Below the pieces are notes generated by a model that saw only the letters and a list, made by a program, of their open reading frames with translations, ran no database searches and was not told the DNA's origin. Position numbers and translations under genes: made by a program. Below, one piece after another: positions 41,205 through 53,190 of a stretch of DNA of 64,000 nt. Every line of letters starts with the position of its first letter. Positions within the stretch are counted from its first letter, which is position 1. The DNA comes from an uncultured Lutibacter sp. (GTDB taxonomy: Bacteria; Bacteroidota; Bacteroidia; Flavobacteriales; Flavobacteriaceae): positions 248,001 to 312,000 of the forward strand of contig NZ_CANLZZ010000005.1 of the NCBI RefSeq assembly GCF_947495725.1. Direction: 5' to 3'.

Positions 41205-42545
41205 ATGAAAAAATTAAAACTCACCTTGTATTTAGCACTCGCAGCAATTATGTTTGTAAGCTGTGAGGAAGAAATAACAGTAGTAGAGGACTTAGAATTA
41301 ACAAAACAAATAATTGAAGTTCCTCAAGAAATGTCAACATCAGATATTGAGCTGGATCCAAACTGGATTCCACCAAAAGTAAATTTTATTAATAAATCTT
41401 TTAGCAATAGGGATAATGTAGCTCCAACAACTAATATTGCAGTGTTTCAATCATATTATTATTCATCATGGATTTCATTCTTTAATGCTAATGGATATAA
41501 TGCTGTTGGCATTGGCCAATCTGAAATAGATAACGGAGGTTTATCAAATTATGATGTACTGTATCTTCAAAGATCTTTTAGTTATAACTCAACTACAATA
41601 GCTCAAATTAAATCTTTTGTAAATAACGGAGGAATTTTAATTTCAGAATATACAGCCACACAGCAGATTTTATTTTACTTTGGTTTTAGTAGTGAGCCTA
41701 TGGCAACTGGATATAGGATTGATTGTTATTCTAATATTGTTAACGTTAATATGGAACATCCTATTACAGTGGGTTTGCCTTCTAGTTTTAGTGGAGGAAA
41801 CCAGACTGGATGTTATTGGGATTATATTAATTTAAGTTCTGATTTTGAAATATTTGCTACTTTTAATAGGGATCAACTTGGTAATGGGATTGATCCTGTG
41901 GGAGGAACTTATTGTTATGGTAATGGTGTATGGGTAGCTTTTTTCTCTGATTTTGCAGATTTAAATGGTAGTAATGCATCTGAACTACTTCTTTCAATAA
42001 ATATGATTGAGTATGCTTTAGCATCGTGCGGACCTGTAGATATGGATGAAGACGGTATTTCAGATATTGAAGACAATTGCCCATACACACCAAATGAAGA
42101 TCAAGCAGATTTGGATGATGATGGAATAGGTGATGTTTGTGATAATTGTCCAGATATGGCAAATGAAACACAATCAGATTTTGACGACGATGGAGAAGGT
42201 GATGCTTGTGACGATGATGATGATAACGATGGAGTAAAAGATTTTAGAGACAACCATCCTTTCTCAAACACAACAGAAGACTTTTATATAAGTGGAGCAG
42301 AATGTTTCTTAGATATTGAAAACCAATTTGCGCGTAACGGTTCTACAATGATGGACGAACTAGATAGCTTAATTGAAGACATTAACAGCCAATACGATGG
42401 AGATAACTGGGAAGAATTAAACCGTGATTTCTTAAGAAAACTATCTGGTATTACTTATATGTGGAGAAGAGACCGATTAATTAGCCGAGGCGAACGTAAT
42501 GATATTTTAGATTGTGCTAGAAACGCACATATACCTGGTTATTAA
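41205..42545 (+). CDS. Array lipoprotein 2: ThuA/GATase-like N-domain + TSP3 repeats + conserved C-domain
   Basis: [18 protein letters not shown]...[46 protein letters not shown]. Confidence 0.85.
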   Translation: MKKLKLTLYLALAAIMFVSCEEEITVVEDLELTKQIIEVPQEMSTSDIELDPNWIPPKVNFINKSFSNRDNVAPTTNIAVFQSYYYSSWISFFNANGYNAVGIGQSEIDNGGLSNYDVLYLQRSFSYNSTTIAQIKSFVNNGGILISEYTATQQILFYFGFSSEPMATGYRIDCYSNIVNVNMEHPITVGLPSSFSGGNQTGCYWDYINLSSDFEIFATFNRDQLGNGIDPVGGTYCYGNGVWVAFFSDFADLNGSNASELLLSINMIEYALASCGPVDMDEDGISDIEDNCPYTPNEDQADLDDDGIGDVCDNCPDMANETQSDFDDDGEGDACDDDDDNDGVKDFRDNHPFSNTTEDFYISGAECFLDIENQFARNGSTMMDELDSLIEDINSQYDGDNWEELNRDFLRKLSGITYMWRRDRLISRGERNDILDCARNAHIPGY

Positions 42546-42885
42546 GATATAAACTAATTGTAAACCATAATTTAAAAACTAAAAACCTGCTAATTATTTT
42601 AGCAGGTTTTTTTATTGTTTTACCTACACCTATATAAAACAGTTATAAAATTAAGTTATTTACAATAGGTGTAAATCTAATTAAACAGTTATTTAATTAC
42701 CGTTTATTTACGTTATCGTGTATTTTATTAGAAATACTTTAATTTTTTAATAAAACAAATAGATATAATTAAATTTACATAACATTTAAAAGAAACTATG
42801 TTGCTCCCCACAATTATTAGGAGCGCTTAAATTGTAACTTTTAATGGAAAAAATCTAAAATTTAACTAATCAACACCTAAAAACA
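42546..42885 (+). repeat. Array intergenic repeat copy 1 (terminator + leader with hairpin)
   Basis: AAAAACCTGCTAATTATTTTAGCAGG terminator; hairpin GCTCC (42803-42807)/GGAGC (42820-42824); near-identical to four other copies. Confidence 0.9.
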
Positions 42886-44424
42886 ATGAAACATTTAAAA
42901 AAAAATGCTTATTTATTTGAATCTGTAGTTTTCGCATTATTTCTATTAACTGCTTGTAACTTGGAACCTGATCAACTAGAACATAAAGAACTAAGTTCTC
43001 AAGCATCGGTTATTCCAGGGACTGTAAGTTTTCTTAAAGAAAAACCTACCTCTAATATGAATGTCAAAAATGTCAAAAGTCGAGAACTTATTTCACCTAA
43101 TTTTTCAGCTAATTCAGTAAACGTGAATACAGATTTTAAAACTTTTGGAGCTGGAAATATGAAAAATGTCTATTCGGGATCTATTGAAATTTTAGGTCTA
43201 ACTGGTATTATAAAAGGAGCCTATATTTATTGGCATGGAAATACGAATTCTATCTTGACAGATTTTTCTCTAACAATTAATGAAACAGAAGTAGCCGGAG
43301 AAAATATTGGGATTTCAGGGAGCAATTGTTGGGCTGAGTCAAATTCGATAGCTTTGAAAGCAGATATTACTGATATCGTTTCTTCTTCAGGAAACGGCAT
43401 TTATGAACTAGCAGATTTTTCAGGTTTAAATCCGAATGGGGCATCTATAGTAGTTTTTTATGATGATGGAATAGATACTAATAATAGAGATGTTTTTCTA
43501 ATTGAGGGAAACGATTCTAATATTGAATTTTCCGGAATAGGAGGAAATCTAATGGCTCCATCAGATAATTCAGGCTGGGACGCTAATTTCCCTCCTATAG
43601 AATACAATTCAGGAATAGCAAACCTACAATTACACGTGGCTGACGGTCAGCCTTCTGTAGATGGAGAGATTGATATAAATTCTGTAACAATAGAAATGGC
43701 TAGCGATATTTTTAATGGAAATTTAGGTGCTTTTTGGGATATTTATACAAACGATATTTCATCACAATTGACAATCGGAAATAACAACCTTAATCTTACC
43801 TCTCTTATTAATAATGACTGTCTCGCACTAGTGCTCGCAATTATTGATGTATCAGCTATTTCTAAAGATAAAGACGAAGACGGAATTCCAAACGAAGACG
43901 ACAATTGTCCAAACACACCAAACCCAGACCAAGAAGATATGGATGAAGATGGTATAGGAGATGTTTGTGACGATGATATTGATGGAGATGACATTATGAA
44001 CGAATACGATAACTGCCCGTTAACACCAAACAGCAACCAAGCAAATTATGATGGAGACGATGAAGGTGATGCTTGTGACGACGATGATGATAATGATGGT
44101 GTAAAAGATTCTAGAGACAACCATCCTTTCTCAAACACAACAGAAGACTTTTATATAAGTGGCGCAGAATGTCGTTTAGATATTGAAAACCAATTTGCGC
44201 GTAACGGTTCTACAATGATGGACGAACTAGATAGTTTAATTGAAGACGTTAACAGCCAATACGATGGAGATAACTGGGAAGAGTTAAACCGTGATTTCTT
44301 AAGAAAACTATCAGGTATTACTTATATGTGGAGAAGAGACCGATTAATTAGCCGAGGCGAACGTAATGATATTTTAGATTGTGCTAGAAACGCACATATA
44401 CCTGGTTATTACGATATAAACTAA
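42886..44424 (+). CDS. Array lipoprotein 3: DUF3344-like N-domain + TSP3 + conserved C-domain
   Basis: SpII (LTACN); [13 protein letters not shown]...; TSP3 repeats; conserved C-domain. Confidence 0.85.
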   Translation: MKHLKKNAYLFESVVFALFLLTACNLEPDQLEHKELSSQASVIPGTVSFLKEKPTSNMNVKNVKSRELISPNFSANSVNVNTDFKTFGAGNMKNVYSGSIEILGLTGIIKGAYIYWHGNTNSILTDFSLTINETEVAGENIGISGSNCWAESNSIALKADITDIVSSSGNGIYELADFSGLNPNGASIVVFYDDGIDTNNRDVFLIEGNDSNIEFSGIGGNLMAPSDNSGWDANFPPIEYNSGIANLQLHVADGQPSVDGEIDINSVTIEMASDIFNGNLGAFWDIYTNDISSQLTIGNNNLNLTSLINNDCLALVLAIIDVSAISKDKDEDGIPNEDDNCPNTPNPDQEDMDEDGIGDVCDDDIDGDDIMNEYDNCPLTPNSNQANYDGDDEGDACDDDDDNDGVKDSRDNHPFSNTTEDFYISGAECRLDIENQFARNGSTMMDELDSLIEDVNSQYDGDNWEELNRDFLRKLSGITYMWRRDRLISRGERNDILDCARNAHIPGYYDIN

Positions 44425-44754
44425 TTTGTAAACCATAAATTAAAAACTAAAAACCTGCTAATTATTTTAGCAGGTTTTTTTATTATTTTACGTACACCTA
44501 TATAAAACAGTTATAAAATTAAGTTATTTTACAATAAGTGTAAATCTAATTAAACAGTTATTTAATTGCCATTTATTTACGTTATCGTGTATTTTATTAG
44601 AAATACTTTATTTTTTTAATAAAACAAATAGATGTAATTAAATTTACATACCGTTTAAAAGAAACTATGCTACTCTCCATTATTATTAGGAGTGCTTAAA
44701 TTGTTACTTTTAATTGAATAAGTTTAAAAATTAACTAGCTAACACACAAAAACT
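44425..44754 (+). repeat. Array intergenic repeat copy 2
   Basis: Hairpin variant ACTCT (44672-44676)/GGAGT (44689-44693). Confidence 0.9.
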
Positions 44755-46110
44755 ATGAAACATTTAAAAAAAATCGCTTATTTATTAGTAACAATAGCTT
44801 TTGCTATAAGCTGTGAGAAAGAAACAGATGTTCAATCATCTGTTGAATTTGATGCTACTTTAAAACAAAATAATTTAGACAAATATTTACATGGACAAGA
44901 ATCTAATCTAATTGGATCTTTCTCCAAAGATGATTTGGAATCCGTTAAAATATATTTAGAAGAAAACAAATCTTTAGCGCAAAAATATGACCGACAAAGT
45001 GCCAAAATTATTTCTAAAAATGAGGGTATGGTAATTTATGATAATGAAGATGATTTAACTCTTACTTGTGAATATTATACTCATGAGGATTTTGTTCCTT
45101 CGATTCTCTTCTCTAATAATCTTACAGGTTATGGATTTTTGGGAGTTTTAAGCAGCACTTACGATAATAATTTTTTTAATCCTGGAGATATTCAGCCAGG
45201 TTTTGAATTGTATAGTGGAACTAAAAATGCTGATTATCTTTTTTTGTATAATGGGGAGTATGGTAATTACAACATAATGAACAATAGAAAGAGCAATATA
45301 CTTCATATTGATTTTACAATATTAAATGTAAATACAGTTGGATTAAATTTAGATGGAAGTTTTCAGGATGGCCTTTTTTCAATAAGTATTTATAACCATT
45401 CTGATGAACTAATAGGCTTTTATGATACTGAATTATTGAGTAGAACTTTTTTAGGTATTAAAACAAATGAATTTATTAAAAATATAGTGATAAAAGCAAC
45501 AATATATTCAATAGGGATTGATGATTTATTTTTTGGTAATTGTGAGATAGGAGATAGAGACGAAGACGGTATTTCAGATGTTGACGACAACTGCCCAACT
45601 ACTCCAAACCCAGACCAAGCAGATTTGGATGAAGATGGTATAGGAGATGTTTGTGACGATGATATTGATGGAGATGACATTATGAATGAATATGATAACT
45701 GTCCGTATACACCAAATAGCAACCAAGCAAATTATGATGGAGACGATGAAGGTGATGCTTGTGACGATGATGATGATAACGATGGTGTAAAAGATTCTAG
45801 AGACAACCATCCTTTCTCAAACACAACAGAAGACTTTTATATAAGTGGAGCAGAATGTTTCTTAGATATTGAAAACCAATTTGCACGTAACGGTTCTACA
45901 ATGATGGACGAACTAGATAGTTTAATTGAAGACATTAACAGCCAATACGATGGAGATAACTGGGAAGAATTAAACCGTGATTTCTTAAGAAAACTATCTG
46001 GTATTACTTATATGTGGAGAAGAGACCGATTAATTAGCCGAGGCGAACGTAATGATATTTTAGATTGTGCTAGAAACGCACATATACCTGGTTATTACGA
46101 TATAAACTAA
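44755..46110 (+). CDS. Array lipoprotein 4
   Basis: SCEKETD; beta-sandwich-like N-domain; two TSP3 units; conserved C-domain. Confidence 0.85.
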   Translation: MKHLKKIAYLLVTIAFAISCEKETDVQSSVEFDATLKQNNLDKYLHGQESNLIGSFSKDDLESVKIYLEENKSLAQKYDRQSAKIISKNEGMVIYDNEDDLTLTCEYYTHEDFVPSILFSNNLTGYGFLGVLSSTYDNNFFNPGDIQPGFELYSGTKNADYLFLYNGEYGNYNIMNNRKSNILHIDFTILNVNTVGLNLDGSFQDGLFSISIYNHSDELIGFYDTELLSRTFLGIKTNEFIKNIVIKATIYSIGIDDLFFGNCEIGDRDEDGISDVDDNCPTTPNPDQADLDEDGIGDVCDDDIDGDDIMNEYDNCPYTPNSNQANYDGDDEGDACDDDDDNDGVKDSRDNHPFSNTTEDFYISGAECFLDIENQFARNGSTMMDELDSLIEDINSQYDGDNWEELNRDFLRKLSGITYMWRRDRLISRGERNDILDCARNAHIPGYYDIN

Positions 46111-46437
46111 TTGTAAACCATAATTTAAAAACTAAAAACCTGCTAATTATTTTAGCAGGTTTTTTTATTGTTTTACCTACACCTATATAAAACAGTTATA
46201 AAATTAAGTTATTTACAATAGGTGTAAATCTAATTAAACAGTTATTTAATTACCGTTTATTTACGTTATCGTGTATTTTATTAGAAATACTTTAATTTTT
46301 TAATAAAATAAACAGATATAATTAAATTTACATAACATTTAAAAGAAACTATGTTGCTCCCCACAATTATTAGGAGCGCTTAAATTGTAACTTTTAATGG
46401 AAAAATCTAAAATTTAACTAACTAACACCTAAAAACT
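46111..46437 (+). repeat. Array intergenic repeat copy 3
   Basis: Hairpin GCTCC (46356-46360)/GGAGC (46373-46377); near-identical to copy 1. Confidence 0.9.
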
Positions 46438-47766
46438 ATGAAACACCTAAAAAAACTAACCTATTTACTACTAACAATAACATTGTTGGTAAGTTGTGAA
46501 AAAGAAACCGATGCTTTACCTGAAAATTCTGAAATGAATATTCAGAATGAATTATACAATTACCCAAATTACTCAGCCGCTGATTCTAATAAAAACAATA
46601 CCATTTTAAACAGTAAATCTGAAATTGTAATTCCAATAGAAGATCCTTGTCAACTAATTAACGGTAGCTTTGAAACTGGTGATTTTACTGGTTGGAATAT
46701 TGTAACTAATGGAACGCCTTATCCCCCATCATGGCAAGTTTCGGGTTCTGATAGTGGTATAGGTTTTGGTATGGACAGCACCTCACCACAAGATGGGTCA
46801 ATGGTTGCTTGGAATAGTTTTGATGGTTTTACTCCAGTGGATTTTGTAATGTACCAAGATGTATATATTTGTGGATGTAATGTTCAATTATCTTGGGAAA
46901 ATAGAATTCAATGGGATTTTGAAATAACTGGAGCTAATTTTGCTGATGAACCAAGAACTTTCGATGTGCAATTAAGGGACCCAATTAGCAATAATGTTAT
47001 TACAACTTTATATAGTTTCTCAACTGGGACGCAAGATACAAATCCATCTGGAGATACTGGATGGCTAACCCATACAGCCGATCTTTCTAGCTATACGGGA
47101 ACTACTGTAAGATTATATTTTTCGGAAGTTATCCCACAAGGATTGACAGGTCCTGCTCAAATAGAATTTGATGTTATAGAAATAATAGACTTAGACTATG
47201 ATTGTGACGGCATTCCAAACGAAGACGACAACTGTCCAGAAACACCTAATGCAGACCAAGAGGATAACGATAAAGATGGAATAGGTGATGTTTGTGATGA
47301 AGATGACGACAATGATGGTATTTTAGATGAATACGATAACTGCCCGTTAACACCAAACAGCAACCAAGCAAATTATGATGGAGACGATGAAGGTGATGCT
47401 TGTGATGATGATGATGATAACGATGGTGTAAAAGATTTTAGAGACAACCATCCTTTCTCAAACACAACAGAAGACTTTTATATAAGTGGAGCAGAATGTC
47501 GTTTAGATATTGAAAACCAATTTGCGCGTAACGGTTCTACAATGATGGACGAACTAGATAGTTTAATTGAAGACATTAACAGCCAATACGATGGAGATAA
47601 CTGGGAAGAGTTAAACCGTGATTTCTTAAGAAAATTATCTGGTATTACTTATATGTGGAGAAGAGACCGATTAATTAGCCGAGGCGAACGTAATGATATA
47701 TTAAGTTGCGCTAGAGATTCTGGTATTCCTTATTATGATATGCCAATGTATAATGTTCCTAGATAG
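46438..47766 (+). CDS. Array lipoprotein 5: jelly-roll-like N-domain ([13 protein letters not shown])
   Basis: [25 protein letters not shown]3; conserved C-domain. Confidence 0.85.
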   Translation: MKHLKKLTYLLLTITLLVSCEKETDALPENSEMNIQNELYNYPNYSAADSNKNNTILNSKSEIVIPIEDPCQLINGSFETGDFTGWNIVTNGTPYPPSWQVSGSDSGIGFGMDSTSPQDGSMVAWNSFDGFTPVDFVMYQDVYICGCNVQLSWENRIQWDFEITGANFADEPRTFDVQLRDPISNNVITTLYSFSTGTQDTNPSGDTGWLTHTADLSSYTGTTVRLYFSEVIPQGLTGPAQIEFDVIEIIDLDYDCDGIPNEDDNCPETPNADQEDNDKDGIGDVCDEDDDNDGILDEYDNCPLTPNSNQANYDGDDEGDACDDDDDNDGVKDFRDNHPFSNTTEDFYISGAECRLDIENQFARNGSTMMDELDSLIEDINSQYDGDNWEELNRDFLRKLSGITYMWRRDRLISRGERNDILSCARDSGIPYYDMPMYNVPR

Positions 47767-48093
47767 CTAAAACCATAAATTAAAAACTAAAAACCTGCTA
47801 ATTATTTTAGCAGGTTTTTTTATTGTTTTATGCATACCTATATAAAACAGTTATAAAATTAAGTTATTTACAATAGGTGTAAATCCTAATTAACAGTTAT
47901 TTAATTACCGTTTATTTGTGGAACCGTGTATTTTATTAGAAATACTTTAATTTTTTAATAAAATAAACAGATATAATTAAATTTACATAACATTTAAAAG
48001 AAACTATGTTGCTCCCCAAAATTATTAGGAGCGCTTAAATTGTAACTTTTAATGGAAAAAATCTAAAATTTAACTAATCAACACCTAAAAACT
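47767..48093 (+). repeat. Array intergenic repeat copy 4
   Basis: Hairpin GCTCC (48011-48015)/GGAGC (48028-48032). Confidence 0.9.
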
Positions 48094-49455
48094 ATGAAAC
48101 ATTTAAAAAAAATTATCTATTTACTACTAACAATTACATTGATTGTAAGTTGTGAAAAAGAAACTGTTGCTGAACCTGAAATTTTTAATCAGGATCAACA
48201 AAAAATAGAATTAAAAAATCTACCTCTTGAAACTGGAGCGTTTATGAACGAAATTGAGTTTCAAAGAATTTTAGAAAACTCACCTCAACCAGCAACTAAA
48301 AATAAAGATTTTCAAGGTAAAGTTTTTGATGAAATATCTGGTTTAACCTTTTATTATGATCAAAATGAGTTTAATTTAAATGGATGTGAAAATCTTGAAT
48401 TAGAAGATTTTGAGTCTTCAATAAATTTAAACACCGATTACAGTTTAATTTATAATAATCTAGATGAATCCGAGAATAATGGAGTTTATGCTGAAGGAGA
48501 TATCTCTGAAAATGTATTTTTCTATGCTTCTGCAGGTGGACCTACAGGAGATATGGTTGTAATGCCAGGCGGTTTAGAAAATAACTATGCATCTACCTAT
48601 TTAAGAACACATTATACAAGTAATGATTATGAAATTCATTATTTAAATATAGAATTTGAAAATAACGATGTATTTAATGTTAGTATGGATCTTATATCAC
48701 ATTGGAATAATATTTTACCAATGAAATTAGATTTTTATGATGAAGACGGAATAATTGGTACTACAACTGTTCCTAATATAACTAATTCTCCAACTTATTT
48801 TGGTATTAAAAGTTTAAGCCCAATAAAAAGAATTACCCTCAATTTATTGGGATATGGTTGGGAAACCATAGATAATTTAAGATTTGGAACTTGTAACCCA
48901 GACATTGACGAAGACGGCATTTTAAACGAAGATGACAATTGTCCAAACACGCCAAACCCAGATCAAGCAGATATGGATGAAGATGGTATAGGAGATGTTT
49001 GTGACGATGATATTGATGGAGATGACATTATGAACGAATACGATAACTGCCCGTTAACACCAAACAGCAACCAAGCAAATTATGATGGAGACGATGAAGG
49101 TGATGCTTGTGACGATGATGATGATAACGATGGTATAAAAGATTCTAGAGACAACCATCCTTTCTCAAACACAACAGAAGACTTTTATATAAGTGGAGCA
49201 GAATGTTTCTTAGATATTGAAAACCAATTTGCACGAAACGGTTCTACAATGATGGACGAACTAGATAGCTTAATTGAAGACATTAACAGCCAATACGATG
49301 GAGATAACTGGGAAGAATTAAACCGTGATTTCTTAAGAAAACTATCTGGTATTACTTATATGTGGAGAAGAGACCGATTAATTAGCCGAGGCGAACGTAA
49401 TGATATATTAAGTTGCGCTAGAGATTCTGGTATTCCAGGAGTATTGATTAGATAA
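48094..49455 (+). CDS. Array lipoprotein 6
   Basis: [20 protein letters not shown]-type beta-sandwich N-domain; TSP3; conserved C-domain with alternative tail. Confidence 0.85.
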   Translation: MKHLKKIIYLLLTITLIVSCEKETVAEPEIFNQDQQKIELKNLPLETGAFMNEIEFQRILENSPQPATKNKDFQGKVFDEISGLTFYYDQNEFNLNGCENLELEDFESSINLNTDYSLIYNNLDESENNGVYAEGDISENVFFYASAGGPTGDMVVMPGGLENNYASTYLRTHYTSNDYEIHYLNIEFENNDVFNVSMDLISHWNNILPMKLDFYDEDGIIGTTTVPNITNSPTYFGIKSLSPIKRITLNLLGYGWETIDNLRFGTCNPDIDEDGILNEDDNCPNTPNPDQADMDEDGIGDVCDDDIDGDDIMNEYDNCPLTPNSNQANYDGDDEGDACDDDDDNDGIKDSRDNHPFSNTTEDFYISGAECFLDIENQFARNGSTMMDELDSLIEDINSQYDGDNWEELNRDFLRKLSGITYMWRRDRLISRGERNDILSCARDSGIPGVLIR

Positions 49456-49479
49456 TAAATACTAAAACAAATTAACATC

Positions 49480-49513
49480 AAAAAAAGCCTTTCAACATTT
49501 GAGAGGCTTTTTG
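49480..49513 (+). terminator. Intrinsic terminator (different from the array type)
   Basis: AAAAAAAGCCTTTCAACATTTGAGAGGCTTTTTGC. Confidence 0.75.
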
Positions 49514-49749
49514 CTTTCAATTAATCAGTCTTTCTAAAAAAATAATTAAATAAAAAGAGTTGATTTTAGGTGTTTAATAATAATATTCCTAAATTAGTTT
49601 AGGATTTAGGAAAGTGTTAACTTTAAATAATAAGTAAATTCATACCCTCTCAACAAGCAAACCTTATAGTTAATGTTGCTTTTTAAATTCATTTCATCGC
49701 TTTATTGAATAAGAAAGAATAATTATTATTAATTTAAATTACATAAACA

Positions 49750-51219
49750 ATGAAACATTTAAAAATTACCTGCTATCTAATTTTACTTCTTGTTTTTACT
49801 ATAAGTTGTGAGAAAGAAGCAATTACTTCTTCTGAGAACATAAAAGTTGAACTAGATGAAAACTTTAATTTTAAAGATTATCAAGCTATTCAAAAAATGA
49901 TTAATGCAGGTTTTGATTTTAACACTTATTTTAAAACCTTACCTGTAAAAACAACAAAAAATACTACTAAAATTAAGGCAAAACTAAGCGAAGAAGCAGG
50001 ACTTACTTATTATACTGATATGGAAAATTTTATAGATATTTCATGTGATGTAATGACATTAGAAGATTTTGAAGAAGCAAGATACAGAACACCTGATGGT
50101 ACAATTGTATTTTTTTCTGAAAATTTAGATGCAACAACAAATAATGGAGTGTTTTTGCCTAATGAAATTGCGACAGGTGTGGTGTTTAGTGTAGAGAAAG
50201 AAGAAGAAGAACCAGATGGAAGAGAAGGTACTTTAGCTGTTGCAGACCTTCCTTATGGACCTTCTAAACAGTTAGCTCCGGTGAGTGATAATGCCTTAGT
50301 AATAGATTTTATTTCAAATGATATTAGTACTGTAAGTATGGATATAAGGTTGTCATTTGACGCTACTGGAGATGTAAATATCACAATTTCAGGAGAAAAT
50401 GGCATTATAGATTATTACACTTTTAATTCGGGAGCAAACACATTTTGGGGAGTAAAAGCAAATGAGCCAATTACTCAAATTACAGTACAAGCAGGTGGTG
50501 GCCCAAGAACACCAGGAGCTTGGATTGACAATTTGTCATTTGGATCTTGTTTCCCAGATTTTGATAATGATTTAATTCCAGATGCTATTGATAATTGCCC
50601 TGAAACACCAAACCCAGATCAAGCAGATATGGATGAAGACGGAATAGGTGATGTTTGTGATGATAGCGATGATGATGGTGTTTTTGATGATATAGACAAC
50701 TGCCCAACTACTCCAAATCCAGACCAAGCAGATTTGGATGAAGATGGTATAGGTGATGTTTGTGACGATGATATTGATGGAGATGACATTATGAATGAAT
50801 ATGATAACTGTTCGTATACACCAAACAGCAACCAAGCAAATTATGATGGAGACGATGAAGGTGATGCTTGTGATGATGATGATGATAACGATGGTGTAAA
50901 AGATTCTAGAGACAACCATCCTTTCTCAAATACAACAGAAGACTTTTATATAAGTGGAGCAGAATGTTTCTTAGATATTGAAAATCAATTTGCACGAAAC
51001 GGTTCTACAATGATGGACGAACTAGATAGCTTAATTGAAGACATTAACAGCCAATACGATGGAGATAACTGGGAAGAGTTAAACCGTGATTTCTTAAGAA
51101 AACTATCTGGTATTACTTATATGTGGAGAAGAGACCGATTAATTAGCCGAGGCGAACGTAATGATATTTTAAGTTGCGCTAGAAACGCACATATACCTGG
51201 TTATTACGATATAAACTAA
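49750..51219 (+). CDS. Array lipoprotein 7 (extra TSP3 units; chimeric tail)
   Basis: SCEKEAI; three to four TSP3 units; conserved C-domain. Confidence 0.85.
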   Translation: MKHLKITCYLILLLVFTISCEKEAITSSENIKVELDENFNFKDYQAIQKMINAGFDFNTYFKTLPVKTTKNTTKIKAKLSEEAGLTYYTDMENFIDISCDVMTLEDFEEARYRTPDGTIVFFSENLDATTNNGVFLPNEIATGVVFSVEKEEEEPDGREGTLAVADLPYGPSKQLAPVSDNALVIDFISNDISTVSMDIRLSFDATGDVNITISGENGIIDYYTFNSGANTFWGVKANEPITQITVQAGGGPRTPGAWIDNLSFGSCFPDFDNDLIPDAIDNCPETPNPDQADMDEDGIGDVCDDSDDDGVFDDIDNCPTTPNPDQADLDEDGIGDVCDDDIDGDDIMNEYDNCSYTPNSNQANYDGDDEGDACDDDDDNDGVKDSRDNHPFSNTTEDFYISGAECFLDIENQFARNGSTMMDELDSLIEDINSQYDGDNWEELNRDFLRKLSGITYMWRRDRLISRGERNDILSCARNAHIPGYYDIN

Positions 51220-51242
51220 TTTGTAAACCATAAATTAAAACT

Positions 51243-51276
51243 AAAAACCTGCTAATTATTTTAGCAGGTTTTTTTG
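51243..51276 (+). terminator. Intrinsic terminator (array type)
   Basis: AAAAACCTGCTAATTATTTTAGCAGGTTTTTTT. Confidence 0.85.
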
Positions 51277-51525
51277 TTAAATTATTTAAATACGAACAGC
51301 TAAAGGTTACAGTTTCTATACCTAATTAAAACCGTTGTATCTACTATTATAGAAGTTTTAACAATTGTTGAATCTATTATCAAATCAAATCAAACATCTT
51401 TTTATTATTTTTTATTCCGTATATTGCTGTTTTTATTAGGTATTATAAAATATATTAACAATTAAAATGCTATATACTCAATATTACCTATGTAAAAACA
51501 TACTAATTAAAAATCAACAAACACT

Positions 51526-52860
51526 ATGAAACATTTAAAAAAAATCACCTATTTACTTTTAATAGCAGTTTTTGCAATTAGTTGTGAAAAAGAAACTTTA
51601 ACGCTAGAAAATTCAGCTTCTGAAACAAAAAAAATACAAAATCTGCCCGATGATGCCCCAATGTCATTATTTGAAATAATGAAAACTGGAGGTTTAGATG
51701 CTTATTTTAGAGAACAGAAAGCCTTACAAGACAAAAGCGCTTCACCAACAAAAACTGCACAACGCTCATATAATGAAAATGTAATGTTTTTTAATACTGC
51801 CGAAGAATTTGGTAATAACAACTTAACAACAGAAGATTTTGAAAATGCCATTGAAGATTATTCTTGGGATGATTATCATGAAAATCTAAGTGATCCGACT
51901 TACAGTTATTATCTTAGTTTCGGAACTACCTACTCGTTTCCAGGAATATTAAATGAAAATAATTTACATAACAAATTTAATCCTGGTGATTTTACATCAG
52001 GTATTTCTTTTGAACAAAAAATAAATGAGGAAATGCTTGAAGTTGATTACAATGCACAATATTTCCGTTATTATTTTGAGGAGAACGATGAAGAAGTGCG
52101 TGAGCGACTTGAAGGATGGATTGATAATAATGGTTTCTTTATTAGTAGAAGTAACTATAATTATCCAAATTGTCCAAGTTGTAATAATAGCTATGATAAA
52201 ACACTTTTCTCAAATTATAGTTTTACTGATCTTGTAATTAAATTTACTGAATCAGATGTAAATTCGGTTAATTTTACATTAACATATAATAATTATTATA
52301 CATATAAAGTTTATGATACGGATGAAAACTTAATAGCTACTGACTATTCTTATAGTTATAATAATTTTTGGGGTGTAAAATCAAATATTTCTATTGGGAA
52401 AATTGAAATTTTGGGTTATATGTACGGCCCTTATAATGTTAATAATGATGAAATAAGTTTTGATTATTATAACAGATCTCAACCAAATTTAGAAAATGCT
52501 TCTTTTGGAAATTTAGACGATTTTGATAATGACGGTGTAAGAAATTCTAGAGACAACCATCCTTTCTCAAACACAACAGAAGACTTTTATATAAGTGGAG
52601 CAGAATGTTTCTTAGATATTGAAAACCAATTTGCACGTAACGGTTCTACAATGATGGACGAATTAGATAGTTTAATTGAAGACATTAACAGCCAATACGA
52701 TGGAGATAACTGGGAAGAATTAAACCGTGATTTCTTAAGAAAACTATCTGGTATTACATATATGTGGAGAAGAGACCGATTAATTAGCCGAGGCGAACGT
52801 AATGATATTTTAGATTGTGCTAGAAACGCACATATACCTGGTTATTACGATATAAACTAA
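51526..52860 (+). CDS. Array lipoprotein 8 (TSP3 region almost deleted)
   Basis: SCEKETL; N-domain joined via DDFDNDGVRNSRDNHPF to the conserved C-domain. Confidence 0.85.
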   Translation: MKHLKKITYLLLIAVFAISCEKETLTLENSASETKKIQNLPDDAPMSLFEIMKTGGLDAYFREQKALQDKSASPTKTAQRSYNENVMFFNTAEEFGNNNLTTEDFENAIEDYSWDDYHENLSDPTYSYYLSFGTTYSFPGILNENNLHNKFNPGDFTSGISFEQKINEEMLEVDYNAQYFRYYFEENDEEVRERLEGWIDNNGFFISRSNYNYPNCPSCNNSYDKTLFSNYSFTDLVIKFTESDVNSVNFTLTYNNYYTYKVYDTDENLIATDYSYSYNNFWGVKSNISIGKIEILGYMYGPYNVNNDEISFDYYNRSQPNLENASFGNLDDFDNDGVRNSRDNHPFSNTTEDFYISGAECFLDIENQFARNGSTMMDELDSLIEDINSQYDGDNWEELNRDFLRKLSGITYMWRRDRLISRGERNDILDCARNAHIPGYYDIN

Positions 52861-53190
52861 TTTGTAAACCATAAATTAAAAACTAAAAACCTGCTAATTA
52901 TTTTAGCAGGTTTTTTTATTGTTTTAAGTAAACCTATGTAAAACAGTTATAAAATTAAGTTATTTTACAATAAGTGTAAATCTAATTAAACAGTTATTTA
53001 ATTGCCATTTATTTACGTTATCGTGTATTTTATTAGAAATATTTTATTTTTTTAATAAAACAAATAGATATAATTAAATTTACATGGCGTTTAAAAGAAA
53101 CTATGTTGCTCCCCAAAATTATTAGGAGCGCTTAAATTGTAACTTTTAATGGAAAAAATCTAAAATTTAACTAACTAACACCTAAAAACT
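52861..53190 (+). repeat. Array intergenic repeat copy 5
   Basis: Hairpin GCTCC (53108-53112)/GGAGC (53125-53129); array terminator. Confidence 0.9.

Noticed and set aside
45420-45810. Minus-strand ORFs opposite the TSP3 repeats (43743, 45420, 45574, 50572, 50619, 53877, 53941)
   Set aside because: Low-complexity antisense artefacts of GAT/GAC-rich coding repeats; they recur only because the sense repeats recur and lack credible start contexts
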